Below, piece after piece: positions 42,905 through 51,463 of a stretch of 64,000 bases of DNA. Numbering within the stretch: the stretch's first letter is position 1; each line of letters begins with the position of its first letter. The notes under the pieces are model-generated. The model ran no database searches. It worked only from the letters and a program-made list of their open reading frames with translations, and was not told the origin of the DNA. The position numbers were made by a program, and so were the translations under genes. The stretch is from Microcoleus sp. AS-A8 (GTDB lineage Bacteria; Cyanobacteriota; Cyanobacteriia; Cyanobacteriales; Coleofasciculaceae), in the NCBI GenBank assembly GCA_039962225.1, contig JAMPKV010000007.1, positions 124,001 to 188,000 of the forward strand. The letters run 5' to 3'.

Positions 42905-43503
42905 AGGTTGTTGCGATTGCGGCTATCCCGCCTCTCGGCTTTAATCGTTGTTAATTTCCTGCTGATCTGTGCCGTTTTGCACAATGAGGCTAATGCCCTT
43001 CTCACGCCAGCGAGAGTGCATCCCGTTGGTAAGTATCAGATGAGTTCATTTCTGGTTCTAATTTGGCCTCTGGGTAGTTGGAGGCATCAAAGCACAGGTA
43101 ATCAAACCTGCTGATGCAGGCTGCAAAACCTGATTTTTTCTGAAGTCCAAACTATCAGACTAGCCTAGAGTGGAATCTGGGCGAATGTCGTTGCAGAAGC
43201 AATTTCAATACTTAAGGCGAGAAGAGCTGATCACCGAGAAAGGTGCTACCGATTCAGCGAGCTTATGTTCCTTCAAGAGCGTATTGACACGTTTTGTCTG
43301 AATGGGGCACAAAAACGGGTAACGCTCATTATCGTACTGCTTTTTCTCGGATTTGTAATCTTTTTCAACAAATCAAACCCCATCCACAAGGGATGGGGAA
43401 ACTTTGAACTGTTGTTAGCACAGGCATAGCGCAGATGCTATTTCTGTATGGGGAACTTCTGTGAATTCTGGTGTACCGATAGATGAACAACTGAATGGAT
43501 GCT
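42905..43503. other. gene-free stretch
   Basis: No supportable gene. ccccatcc (43378-43385) and ggatgggg (43391-43398) make a perfect stem without a T-run; it may be a dispersed palindrome or an RNA stem past the RNase gene. A 38-codon ATG frame near 43185 lacks a ribosome site and is probably chance. Confidence 0.5.
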
Positions 43504-45519
43504 CTAGGTGGCAGCCGGTTGAGCCTCTTGAGCAATGAGTTCTTTGAAGTGAATCACATCTTGACGAGGGTCGGCGTGGCTGACTTGCACATCTAAGCGA
43601 TCGCCCAGTGCAACGGAGCGCCTAAAACGCATCTTCAACTCTAGACCTAAATCTTCCAACAGAATCAAGCCCTCGTTATCCTGTTCTCGCAACCAGCGCA
43701 GGACTAAAGCTTGCCACACCCGATCTGCGTTACGCCGCAAATATTCCAATCCCCAATAACGATTGGTCTGACGTTCCACCCAAGTCGCTTCATTCGCGGC
43801 TGTTGTGACACTCAGCATCGTTTCTTGCAATTGTTGGGCCGTAAAAGGCAATGGGTCACCCCTTAGATGGGCTTTAATCTGGAAATGAGACATCAAGTCG
43901 GTGTAGCGACGAATGGGAGAGGTGACTTGAGTATAAAGTTCCAAACCCAAACCCGCGTGCCGCAAGGGTGTAATGCTCATCTCACTTTTGGGCATACACC
44001 GACGCATGGCACAGAAGCGGACTGGACCTGCGGGGAGTTGCATCAGTTCTTCTTCGGAAGGGAGTTCCGGCTGTGGCTGTCCGCGAAAAGGCAGGGGAAT
44101 TTGATGGGTTTGACCATAGCGTCCTGCGACTTCTCCGGCGAGAATCATCATTTCCGCTACCAGCAGCCGCGATCGCGAATCCTCTAAAACCTCAATCGAG
44201 ATTTCGTCTTCATTTTTAACCTTAATCACCGACTCTGGCATGTGGATGCTGATAGCGCCCTGACTCCTGCGCCACTCCTGCCGCTTGTAAGCCCAAGTCG
44301 CGATTTCGGCGATTTCCGGTTCTGCCTGTACTCCGAGCTCCAACATCTCATCCACGTCTTCGTAGGTGAGTCGATAAGTGGGTTTCACGAAGCTGGCGCG
44401 GATTTGATAGTCTTGGATACCGCCTGTTTCATCCAAAACAACACCAAAACTGAGCGCGGGACAAACTCTCCCCTGAACCAAACTCATCGGTCCTGTTGCC
44501 AGTTCCGGCGGGAACATCGGAACCATGCCTGTCGGCAGATACAGCGTCGTACTGCGCCGCCGTGCTTCCAGGTCAAGTTCATCGCCTTGCATCACCAAGC
44601 GAGTTGGGTCGGCAATATGAATCCAGAGGCGTTGACGACCATCCTCAAGGACTTCTAAGCTCAAGCCATCATCAATTTCTTGAGTACTTTCGTCGTCAAT
44701 GGTGTAAACCTTTAAGCCTGTCAAATCCAAACGGTCTGAATCTGGGTCAGGCGGTGGAGAAACCAGGGATTGCTGCGCCACTTCAATCACCTCTCGACGA
44801 AAATGAATAGGAATTTGACTACGCCGCAAAGGCAAATTTTCGTGAGGACTCCACCACCCCAGTTCCACCAATAAATCCAAAGCACTTTGAGGAGTTTGAG
44901 GACGTCCTAGTACGGATAATAGATCTTGAGCAGGACGAGCGGTGTTTTCTGGATGGAGGACAAACCGTTCTAAGCTATCAAACCGAGAGCGATCGCTATC
45001 CTGCCACTCTTGCGCGATCCCAGCTAATCGCTGCTGTACGCGTGTCAAAAAATCTTGTTGCTCCCGCTGCTTTGATTCTTGCGCTGTCCGTTGATGTTTG
45101 ATTTCAGCAACTACAGCAGCAGGGCGGGGTTCATAGCCGTCTGCTTTTTGTTTGAAGTAGAGCTTGTCTTCAGACAATAAGCAGTAAGCTGCATAGCACA
45201 AAGGCGGACTCTGGTCAGAAAATAATAGTTGCGCCATTTTGGCGCTGGTCACCGCTTCTCCATCTTCAACCAACAATTCCCAAGCCACTTCTAAACTCGT
45301 TGGGTCTAAATATGGCTCTACCTCTTTGAGAAAGCTCGGAATTTCTGATGGTTTCAAGGTACATCCCGTCACTTCGTAAGTGATTTGCCGGGGATGAAGC
45401 GTATGAGATTGACCGCGTTCGTCTACGACAATCCAATGCTTTTTGCCCTCTGGACGGTCTACCGTGGCGAGACGGCGATCCCCGCCGAGACGAAATTCAA
45501 TTAATGTTCCCTTTTCCAC
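43504..45519 (-). CDS. RNase II/R family exoribonuclease
   Basis: A 671-residue 3'-5' exoribonuclease with an RNB catalytic domain. The start MEKGTLIEFRLGGDRRLATV is a small barrel domain used by cyanobacterial members. The catalytic Mg2+ site is in TIDDESTQEIDDGLSLE (Asp cluster). HIADPTRLV, YRLTYEDVDEML and YTQVTSPIRRYTDLMSH are further RNB motifs. A short S1-like domain follows at the end. It lies 278 bp after rpsR on the same strand, the same arrangement seen in other cyanobacteria, where the homologue has been called zam or rnr. It should act in mRNA and rRNA decay or processing. Confidence 0.93.
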   Translation of the reverse strand: MEKGTLIEFRLGGDRRLATVDRPEGKKHWIVVDERGQSHTLHPRQITYEVTGCTLKPSEIPSFLKEVEPYLDPTSLEVAWELLVEDGEAVTSAKMAQLLFSDQSPPLCYAAYCLLSEDKLYFKQKADGYEPRPAAVVAEIKHQRTAQESKQREQQDFLTRVQQRLAGIAQEWQDSDRSRFDSLERFVLHPENTARPAQDLLSVLGRPQTPQSALDLLVELGWWSPHENLPLRRSQIPIHFRREVIEVAQQSLVSPPPDPDSDRLDLTGLKVYTIDDESTQEIDDGLSLEVLEDGRQRLWIHIADPTRLVMQGDELDLEARRRSTTLYLPTGMVPMFPPELATGPMSLVQGRVCPALSFGVVLDETGGIQDYQIRASFVKPTYRLTYEDVDEMLELGVQAEPEIAEIATWAYKRQEWRRSQGAISIHMPESVIKVKNEDEISIEVLEDSRSRLLVAEMMILAGEVAGRYGQTHQIPLPFRGQPQPELPSEEELMQLPAGPVRFCAMRRCMPKSEMSITPLRHAGLGLELYTQVTSPIRRYTDLMSHFQIKAHLRGDPLPFTAQQLQETMLSVTTAANEATWVERQTNRYWGLEYLRRNADRVWQALVLRWLREQDNEGLILLEDLGLELKMRFRRSVALGDRLDVQVSHADPRQDVIHFKELIAQEAQPAAT

Positions 45520-45796
45520 CAGTTTCGCTAACCCCGGTAGCGTTTTTGTAAATAACCTAAACCTAGTCTATCGAGTGGTCGGTGCTATGCAAAAGTTGAC
45601 CGACGAAGGATCGAAGTACAAATGACCGACAAAAGGCTGAAGTGTCAAGGATGAAGAATGAAGGTCAGAAAAAATCTGGGTTCGTAGCCCTAATCTGATT
45701 GATCAAGGCTTTCCTTCATGCTTCATACTTTATCCTTCATACTTTTGTTTACACCGTCGATCTTGCTGGAATTGACTCTCTCACGGCAATGAGTGT

Positions 45797-46012
45797 TTAC
45801 CCTTCTTTGTTAATGAAAGGTAGCAAAGCCAAAAGGCGTGCTCGCTTGATCGCTTGGGTCAAGTCTCTTTGTTGTTGAGCCGTCAGCCCTGTGATCCGAC
45901 GTGGCAAAATCTTACCGCGTTCTGTAACAAACTTACGCAGCAGCTCGACATCCTTATAGTCGATCGGGTCGTCCGGTTTGATCGGAGAAAGACGTTTACG
46001 AAAGTAGGCCAT
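45797..46012 (-). CDS. rpsR: 30S ribosomal protein bS18
   Basis: A 71-residue ribosomal protein of the 30S platform, next to bS6 and 16S rRNA. The bS18 signature is [21 protein letters not shown], followed by [23 protein letters not shown]. Length matches cyanobacterial S18. It follows rpmG by about 100 bp on the same strand, the common rpmG-rpsR pairing in cyanobacteria, so the two should be co-transcribed. Confidence 0.97.
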   Translation of the reverse strand: MAYFRKRLSPIKPDDPIDYKDVELLRKFVTERGKILPRRITGLTAQQQRDLTQAIKRARLLALLPFINKEG

Positions 46013-46110
46013 GAGTTGTTGTTGGTTGTTATGGGTGAGTTGTAAGTGTCATAGGTCAGGGTTCAACGGATAACGTTGAACGGATTGACGACAATGACTA
46101 AGGACTAATC

Positions 46111-46305
46111 CTACTTGATTTCTTTGTGAACCGAGTGTTTGTTGCAGTGGGTACAGAACTTTTTGAGTTCTAGACGTGCTGTCGTGTTTCGACGGTTCTT
46201 CATCGTTGTGTAGCGAGACACACCGGGCGATCGCTTCTCAGGGTTGCTGCGACACTCCGTGCACTCCAAGGTGATAATAATCCGAACGCCTTTCTTGGCT
46301 GCCAT
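46111..46305 (-). CDS. rpmG: 50S ribosomal protein bL33
   Basis: A 64-residue L33 of the type with Cys pairs: [11 protein letters not shown] and [19 protein letters not shown] bind one zinc. [20 protein letters not shown] is the family core. The start is [17 protein letters not shown]. It sits 51 bp after the RDD gene and before rpsR; the ribosome site is part of the AT-rich leader. Confidence 0.97.
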   Translation of the reverse strand: MAAKKGVRIIITLECTECRSNPEKRSPGVSRYTTMKNRRNTTARLELKKFCTHCNKHSVHKEIK

Positions 46306-46355
46306 AGTGCTATTTCTAGAAAATCAAATGGTTAGTTGAAATTACACACAAATTT

Positions 46356-46889
46356 CTATTTTTGCACGCGCCGTCTCACTTGAGCAAATATTTTTTTGAG
46401 ACGGAGGTCGAGGGAAAATCCTCGACGTGTTTGTATCACAAGGGTTTTCGCCATGCGATCATGGAAAGCTTGCTGCGCTTCCTCATCAGCCAGGGCGCTA
46501 CAGCAATCTGCCACTAAGGGAAATATCAGCAGCAACATGGAGATGCCGTTCGCTAGACCAATATTGAGACCCAGCATGGCTAAGAGGGCACAGAATCCAA
46601 GAATGCCTTCTCGTTTGGCTAAGGTCAATAGCCCAGGAATCTTGCTGTATTTAATATCCAGAACTTTCATGTCCAACGCCCAGCGCCCTAGACTCTGACC
46701 CTGATTACTGGATACCAATACCACCCGTAGAGCCGCCCATGATAACATAAAAACGACTATCTGAACGAACACATTGAATCCCAGGAGTGAGCTGACTAGC
46801 CAAACCCCTACAAAATCGATAAAGAAGGCAGCAGCCCGTCGCTCAATCGGCACCTTGGGAAAGCGGGTGTGAACGGGTTCAAGACTCAT
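46356..46889 (-). CDS. RDD family membrane protein
   Basis: A 177-residue membrane protein of the RDD family. The defining Arg/Asp residues are in IERRAAAFFIDFVGVWLVSSLL. Hydrophobic segments lie near 23-45, 47-65 and 110-130. The region QGQSLGRWALDMKVLD matches RDD proteins. The C-terminal tail is basic (LDLRLKKIFAQVRRRVQK). Some RDD proteins act in ion or proton transport, but the family is broad and this member is unassigned. It starts the strand-wise group that leads into rpmG and rpsR. Confidence 0.88.
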   Translation of the reverse strand: MSLEPVHTRFPKVPIERRAAAFFIDFVGVWLVSSLLGFNVFVQIVVFMLSWAALRVVLVSSNQGQSLGRWALDMKVLDIKYSKIPGLLTLAKREGILGFCALLAMLGLNIGLANGISMLLLIFPLVADCCSALADEEAQQAFHDRMAKTLVIQTRRGFSLDLRLKKIFAQVRRRVQK

Positions 46890-46993
46890 GAGATATTACC
46901 AAGTACGGGACTGGGTATTTTAATCTTAGCTTGACCCTAGGATTCCTCTCGGACTCGATTGACTGCGACTGTGTGCCGAGTTGAAATACACTG

Positions 46994-48322
46994 ATGACTG
47001 TAGTCAGATCTGGGTTGATGGCAATGCTGCCAGCAAAAGAAGCGGAGTCAATCATTCTCGGTTTAGTGCAACCGTTTGACCAAAAGCTAGATGCCGAGAT
47101 AGCAGAGTTATCAACGGCTACGGGTCGCATTCTCGCTTCCCCAGTGACGAGTGAGTTGGATTTTCCCCACTGGGATAATTCTGCAATGGATGGGTATGCC
47201 GTGCGCTATGCCGATGTGAAATCCTGTCATGCAGAGCAACCCGCTGTTTTGGAAATCATTGAAGAAATTCCGGCTGGAATAGAACCTCAATGTACGGTTC
47301 AACCGGGGCAAGCCTCTCGCATCTTTACCGGTGCTTGTATGCCCAAGGGTGCGGATACGGTCATCATGCAGGAGCGAACGAGGCGAGAGGGAACCCGTGT
47401 ATTCATCTTAGAGGCAGCCAAACCACAGGCTTTTGTGCGTCATCGGGCATCGTTCTATCAGGCCGGAACCCCTCTGCTCCAACCCGGAATCACGCTGAAT
47501 GCCCCAGAAATCGCTGCACTAGCCGCAGCGCAATGTACTACACTTTCGGTCTATCGACGCCCTCGTGTGGCAATTTTGTCCACAGGCAACGAGTTAGTCA
47601 CCCCCGACCAACCCCTGCAACCGGGTCAGATTGTAGACTCTAATCAATATGCCCTAGCTGCCTTTGTAGCACTTGCGGGTGGAGTCCCTGTACCCCTAGG
47701 TATTGTTCGCGATGAGCCAGAGGCACTCAAAAAAGCAATAAGTCAAGCCATCACAACAGCCGACATCGTGCTTTCAACTGGTGGTGTTTCGGTGGGAGAT
47801 TATGATTATGTCGATCGCATCCTAGCTGAGTTGGGTGCAGAAATTCACATTCGTTCCGTTGCCGTCAAACCCGGTAAACCTCTCACGGTTGCTACATTTT
47901 TCCCCTCATCACTTTCCCCCCTTGAGAAAGGGAGATCAAAACGTTCGGTGTTGTATTTTGGTCTACCGGGAAATCCTGTTTCAGCCTTGGTTAGCTGTTG
48001 GCGATTTGTGCAACCCGCTCTTTGGAAGCTTTCGGGTTTGCCTCAAGAGGCTTGGGAACCCGTATTTGTGCAGGCGCGATCGCTTCATGACCTCCGTTCC
48101 GATGGTCGCCGGGAAACTTACCTCTGGGGGCGTTTACAGTTAGACACGAATGGTGTGTACGAATTTCATCTGGTAGGTGGTAGCCACAGTTCTGGAAATC
48201 TGATTAACTTAGCGCAAACAACGGGGCTGGCAGTGGTACCCGTCGGTCAAACCTTAATTGCGGCGGGTGAATCCGTGCAAGTTTTATCCGTTGGTACATT
48301 CCTTGGCAGGGCTAATAGTTAG
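46994..48322 (+). CDS. moeA: molybdopterin molybdenumtransferase
   Basis: A 442-residue MoeA, which inserts molybdenum into adenylated molybdopterin. Family segments include DFPHWDNSAMDGYAVR, SRIFTGACMPKGADTVIMQE, STGNELV and LSTGGVSVGDYDYV, and KPGKPLTVATF. YFGLPGNPVSALVSCW with the domain IV that follows is also normal. Between VATFF and LYFGLPGNP lies an extra stretch (PSSLSPLEKGRSKRS) encoded by a palindromic repeat. The ATG at 46994 is used; the Met at 47018 is also possible. No other molybdopterin gene is adjacent. Confidence 0.95.
   Translation: MTVVRSGLMAMLPAKEAESIILGLVQPFDQKLDAEIAELSTATGRILASPVTSELDFPHWDNSAMDGYAVRYADVKSCHAEQPAVLEIIEEIPAGIEPQCTVQPGQASRIFTGACMPKGADTVIMQERTRREGTRVFILEAAKPQAFVRHRASFYQAGTPLLQPGITLNAPEIAALAAAQCTTLSVYRRPRVAILSTGNELVTPDQPLQPGQIVDSNQYALAAFVALAGGVPVPLGIVRDEPEALKKAISQAITTADIVLSTGGVSVGDYDYVDRILAELGAEIHIRSVAVKPGKPLTVATFFPSSLSPLEKGRSKRSVLYFGLPGNPVSALVSCWRFVQPALWKLSGLPQEAWEPVFVQARSLHDLRSDGRRETYLWGRLQLDTNGVYEFHLVGGSHSSGNLINLAQTTGLAVVPVGQTLIAAGESVQVLSVGTFLGRANS
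47905..47940. repeat. palindromic repeat inside moeA
   Basis: ccctt (47919-47923) and aaggg (47928-47932) with a C-rich left flank resemble the repeat inside the peptidase gene. It is translated as SPLEKGRSK, in frame. Confidence 0.65.
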
Positions 48323-48389
48323 TAAGCTGTCGCGCCTATAACTTCCACGGGTTGGTAATGGGTAATCGCTCACTGATAGTCGGTGAAAT

Positions 48390-48432
48390 TCTTTCTCTAT
48401 TAACCCATTACCCATTACCCATTACCTATTTC
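48390..48432. repeat. cccatta tandem tract
   Basis: Four adjacent copies of the heptamer family cccatta/cctattt follow the moeA stop; a related tract with accaattacccattac occurs at 54160-54205. Both look like simple intergenic repeats. Confidence 0.6.
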
Positions 48433-48445
48433 ATCCCTCAGTGGA

Positions 48446-49069
48446 CTACTTCCAGCCCAGCGGCGGCTCGATGGCTTCTTCGCCCATGTTAGAAACGTTG
48501 GCACCCGGTTTGTCAACAATTTGTACGGTACTGGCGTGCAGTAGACCTTCTTCATCTTGTTGGGCAACATATCGCACGCCTGTCCCAACGGCTATGCGAT
48601 CGAAGTCACCATTAATCACGCTGTTGCGGTGAAAGTAGATTTCTTCATCACTGTCTAGGCTCCTGATGAAGCCGTATTCCTGCTCAGGGAATAGCTTTGT
48701 TACCATCGCACCGGTTTCTTGTTCCGGATGGCTCTTGACCTCATCACGCTGTTTTTCGGTCAACTTGACCAGCTGGCGACGTGCGGCGTCAAAGGCACTG
48801 CGGATGACTGTTTCAAGTGGGTCGTACTGATCGCCCTCTCCGGGATTTTTGACGGCGGCTATCTCGTGTCCAGGCGGCACCGTGATGTCGATGCGTACTC
48901 GATAGGGAGAACCACTTCTGGGGCGATCGTGGGTTTTTTCAAGCCCCACACGGCAGCTACTCATGTGGTCGCATACCTGTTCGAGTTTAGCGACCTTTTC
49001 GTGGACTAACGCTTCAAGAGCATCAGTTTTGTCAACATCTAGATAGGTAATTTCTAAGGGAATTTGCAT
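48446..49069 (-). CDS. HPF/RaiA-type ribosome protein with cold-shock domain
   Basis: A 207-residue protein. Residues 1-115 are the HPF/RaiA (YfiA) ribosome-binding domain: MQIPLEITYLDVDKTDALEALV, then a basic strand region with VRIDITVPPGHEIAAVKNP and FDAARRQLVKL. Residues about 125-190 are a cold-shock-like OB fold (MVTKLFPEQEYGFIRSLDSDEEIYFHRNSV). The usual long-HPF dimerisation tail of cyanobacterial LrtA is absent, so this is a second type, expected to bind the decoding region of idle ribosomes and perhaps RNA through the OB fold. The gene is alone between divergent and convergent neighbours. Confidence 0.88.
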   Translation of the reverse strand: MQIPLEITYLDVDKTDALEALVHEKVAKLEQVCDHMSSCRVGLEKTHDRPRSGSPYRVRIDITVPPGHEIAAVKNPGEGDQYDPLETVIRSAFDAARRQLVKLTEKQRDEVKSHPEQETGAMVTKLFPEQEYGFIRSLDSDEEIYFHRNSVINGDFDRIAVGTGVRYVAQQDEEGLLHASTVQIVDKPGANVSNMGEEAIEPPLGWK

Positions 49070-49294
49070 GATTATTTATCAATTCAGTTTGACGAAGGAG
49101 TAGGCTCATACTGGCTTGAGCCAAAGTTCTTTCTGCCAGCCTGCACTAGGCTGCACTGAACAAAAATAACGCCAACGACAATTATGCTAACGAGGCGATC
49201 GCTGGCTACATTTATACCGAATTACATAAATTTAGCGCTGGTTGTCAGTTATTTTTTTACCATTGACTGCTGATCCCTGACCCCTGAGAGCTAA

Positions 49295-50923
49295 TTACCA
49301 AAAACCTCTCTTACCACTGGGTAACACAGTTGCCCAATTCGTCTTAGCCTGTGTCAGTTGCTCTTCACTGATTTTGGCATTGGAGAGATTAGCACCACAC
49401 AGATTGGCTCCTTTGAGATTCGCATGATTGAGATAGGCATAGCTGAGATCTGCGCCTCTCAAGTCAGCTCCTTCCAGATCGGCGTAGCTCAAGTAAGCCC
49501 GACCCAAATTCGCATCTCGCAAGTTCGACCGATTTAAACTGGCTCGACCAAAGTCAGCATTCGATAAATCAGCTCCTTGGAAATTAGTTCTGGCCAACTT
49601 CGCCTGATGAAAGATTCCCCCAGATAAGTCAACTTTATGAAGATCGAGCCCGCTCAAATCCTGAGAGGCGAAATCTCTGCGACCTTTCATGTAAGCGGTT
49701 AAAAGACCATTAGCATCTAACTTGCTCGGAACTTTCGGCTTTCCGGTGGTAAAACCCTCGCTTTTGAGCAAATTGGCAGAACCGCGTTGGCTAGGATCAC
49801 TCTGAGTACGCTGGCTCCCCGCTGTGTAGCTACCACCACTTTGTTCTTTGCGGGCGCGACGCGCTCGAATGGCCATTGCCAGCTTTGAGGTGGCCGTTGA
49901 GGGACTAGAAGGGGAACTCTTGTCGGTTAAGTCCCCAGAGTAGAAGGATTGGCTGCTTAAGCCTTTGCTCAAACCGGGTGGAGTATTCGGTTGAGTCGCT
50001 AAACCCTGGGTCAAACTATCGAGATAAGGCTCCAGGTCAAGCGCTCTCATGATGTCCGTGGCACACTGATAGCGATGGCGAACCGAAGCCTCCAGCATTT
50101 TTTTCAAGACTTCCGCAAAATGAGCGGTGACTTGAACGTACTTCTGCCAGACCATTTCGCCAGTTGACGGATTATAGTCTAAGTCTTTGGGAGATTTCCC
50201 GGTCAACAAATAAATGCAAGTCACACCCACGGCATAAATGTCACTGGCATAAACCGGGCGTAATGCCATCTGTTCTGGGGGGGCAAAGCCTGGGGTACCG
50301 ATCGCAAAATTGGTCAATGCGGTCTGGTCTGAGGCGTTGTTCGTGACTGGATTAACTTGGTTTTTCACAGCCCCAAAGTCAATTAAAACCAGTCTGCCAT
50401 CTTGATCGCGACGAATGATATTCGCCGGTTTAATGTCTCGGTGAATCACCTGCTGGCTCTGAATGTATTGCAGCAGGGGCAGGATTTCACTCAAGAAGTG
50501 TTTGACTCCAGCTTCGCTCAGCGGGCCCGACCGCCTGATTTCCTGTTGCAAGGTCGAGCCACTGATATACTCTTGCACTAAGTAAAACTGTTGGTTGTCT
50601 TCAAAATAATCCAACAGTCTGGGAACTTGAGGATGATTGCCAATTTTTCCCAGAGTTCTAGCTTCTCGCTCAAACAGCTCTCGTGCCATGGGGATAACAT
50701 GAGAACCGGTTGAGGCTGGACGGAGTTGTTTGATTACACAACAGGGATCTCCAGGCAGAGATTCATCTTGGGCTAAAAACGTGGCTCCGAAACCACCTTG
50801 GCCCAAGGCTTTTTGGACGCGATAGCGATCACGCAACAACAATTGGGAACCACACGCCTGACAGGTCTCGACGTGGATTGGATTTTTAGGCTGAGGACAG
50901 GCAGGATTTAAGCAGTAGCTCAT
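49295..50923 (-). CDS. Ser/Thr protein kinase with pentapeptide repeats
   Basis: A 542-residue kinase. Residues 1-28 hold Cys pairs (YCLNPACPQPKNP and CQACGSQLLL), a zinc-ribbon found before many cyanobacterial kinases. The kinase domain runs about 33-300: G-loop LGQGGFGATF, Lys in CVIKQLRPAS, VIHRDIKPANIIRR, LIDFGAVK, and GTPGFAPPEQM. A Ser-rich linker (about 300-410) is low complexity. Residues about 415-525 are pentapeptide repeats (ADLSNADFGRASLNRSNLRD), a right-handed beta-helix for protein contacts. All catalytic residues look intact. The target is unknown. Confidence 0.93.
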   Translation of the reverse strand: MSYCLNPACPQPKNPIHVETCQACGSQLLLRDRYRVQKALGQGGFGATFLAQDESLPGDPCCVIKQLRPASTGSHVIPMARELFEREARTLGKIGNHPQVPRLLDYFEDNQQFYLVQEYISGSTLQQEIRRSGPLSEAGVKHFLSEILPLLQYIQSQQVIHRDIKPANIIRRDQDGRLVLIDFGAVKNQVNPVTNNASDQTALTNFAIGTPGFAPPEQMALRPVYASDIYAVGVTCIYLLTGKSPKDLDYNPSTGEMVWQKYVQVTAHFAEVLKKMLEASVRHRYQCATDIMRALDLEPYLDSLTQGLATQPNTPPGLSKGLSSQSFYSGDLTDKSSPSSPSTATSKLAMAIRARRARKEQSGGSYTAGSQRTQSDPSQRGSANLLKSEGFTTGKPKVPSKLDANGLLTAYMKGRRDFASQDLSGLDLHKVDLSGGIFHQAKLARTNFQGADLSNADFGRASLNRSNLRDANLGRAYLSYADLEGADLRGADLSYAYLNHANLKGANLCGANLSNAKISEEQLTQAKTNWATVLPSGKRGFW

Positions 50924-51463
50924 TCAGCGTCACCGATGGGGCGTTGTCCGTGCTGGGACGAAACCTTATGATTGAAGCACCCGGCTTAAGATACTTATTG
51001 ACTTTTATGGGAAACGCACCGCCGAATGCACCCTTGCTTTGGCAAGCCTTTGAATGAAATCTGATTTAAAACCAGGATATCCTACTTTTCATCTAGACTT
51101 GGGGGGTATGTGACGCAAGTTTGCGTGTACTTCCCCGATTTCCTGTAAAGAGTTGCTAAAGTTATATCCATTCTATTGGAAGCTTCCATAAAGGTAGCAA
51201 AAGAAGGAGAGAAAAGGGCAGTGGGGGAGCGGGATATTGGGGCCGGAGCTAAGCTGAGGATCGGGGCTTGGAGCGGGAGATGACCGGAGTTCATACAAGG
51301 ATGAGGATGGGAGATTGGGGAGTAGGGGAGAAAGGTTTTCGGACTATTCTTGAAAACTGATGAGAAACTGCTGCCGCACAGGTCTAGCGTGATTAACCCC
51401 ATTGCCCCTCACCTTCTTGTTTGTAAAATAATCACATCTACGGTAGGTAAAAACTAGGAGTCA
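50924..51463. other. gene-free leader of pheT
   Basis: About 540 bp with a purine-rich tract (around 51200-51330) and no credible gene; a 106-codon minus-strand frame there is Pro/Ser-rich and looks like composition bias. aggagtca before 51464 is the pheT ribosome site. I see no T-box; one is not expected in cyanobacteria. Confidence 0.5.

Noticed and set aside
42776-43114. 112-codon plus-strand frame
   Set aside because: It overlaps the start of the minus-strand 151-aa gene and has no family resemblance or ribosome site.
43185-43301. 38-codon ATG frame downstream of the RNase gene
   Set aside because: No ribosome site, no recognisable features; expected by chance in a 600-bp spacer.
43378-43398. 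8-bp GC-rich stem as a terminator
   Set aside because: Perfect stem but no T-run in either direction; kept only as a spacer palindrome.
51082-51402. 106-codon minus-strand frame before pheT
   Set aside because: Pro/Ser-rich product of a purine-rich tract, no ribosome site and no family resemblance.
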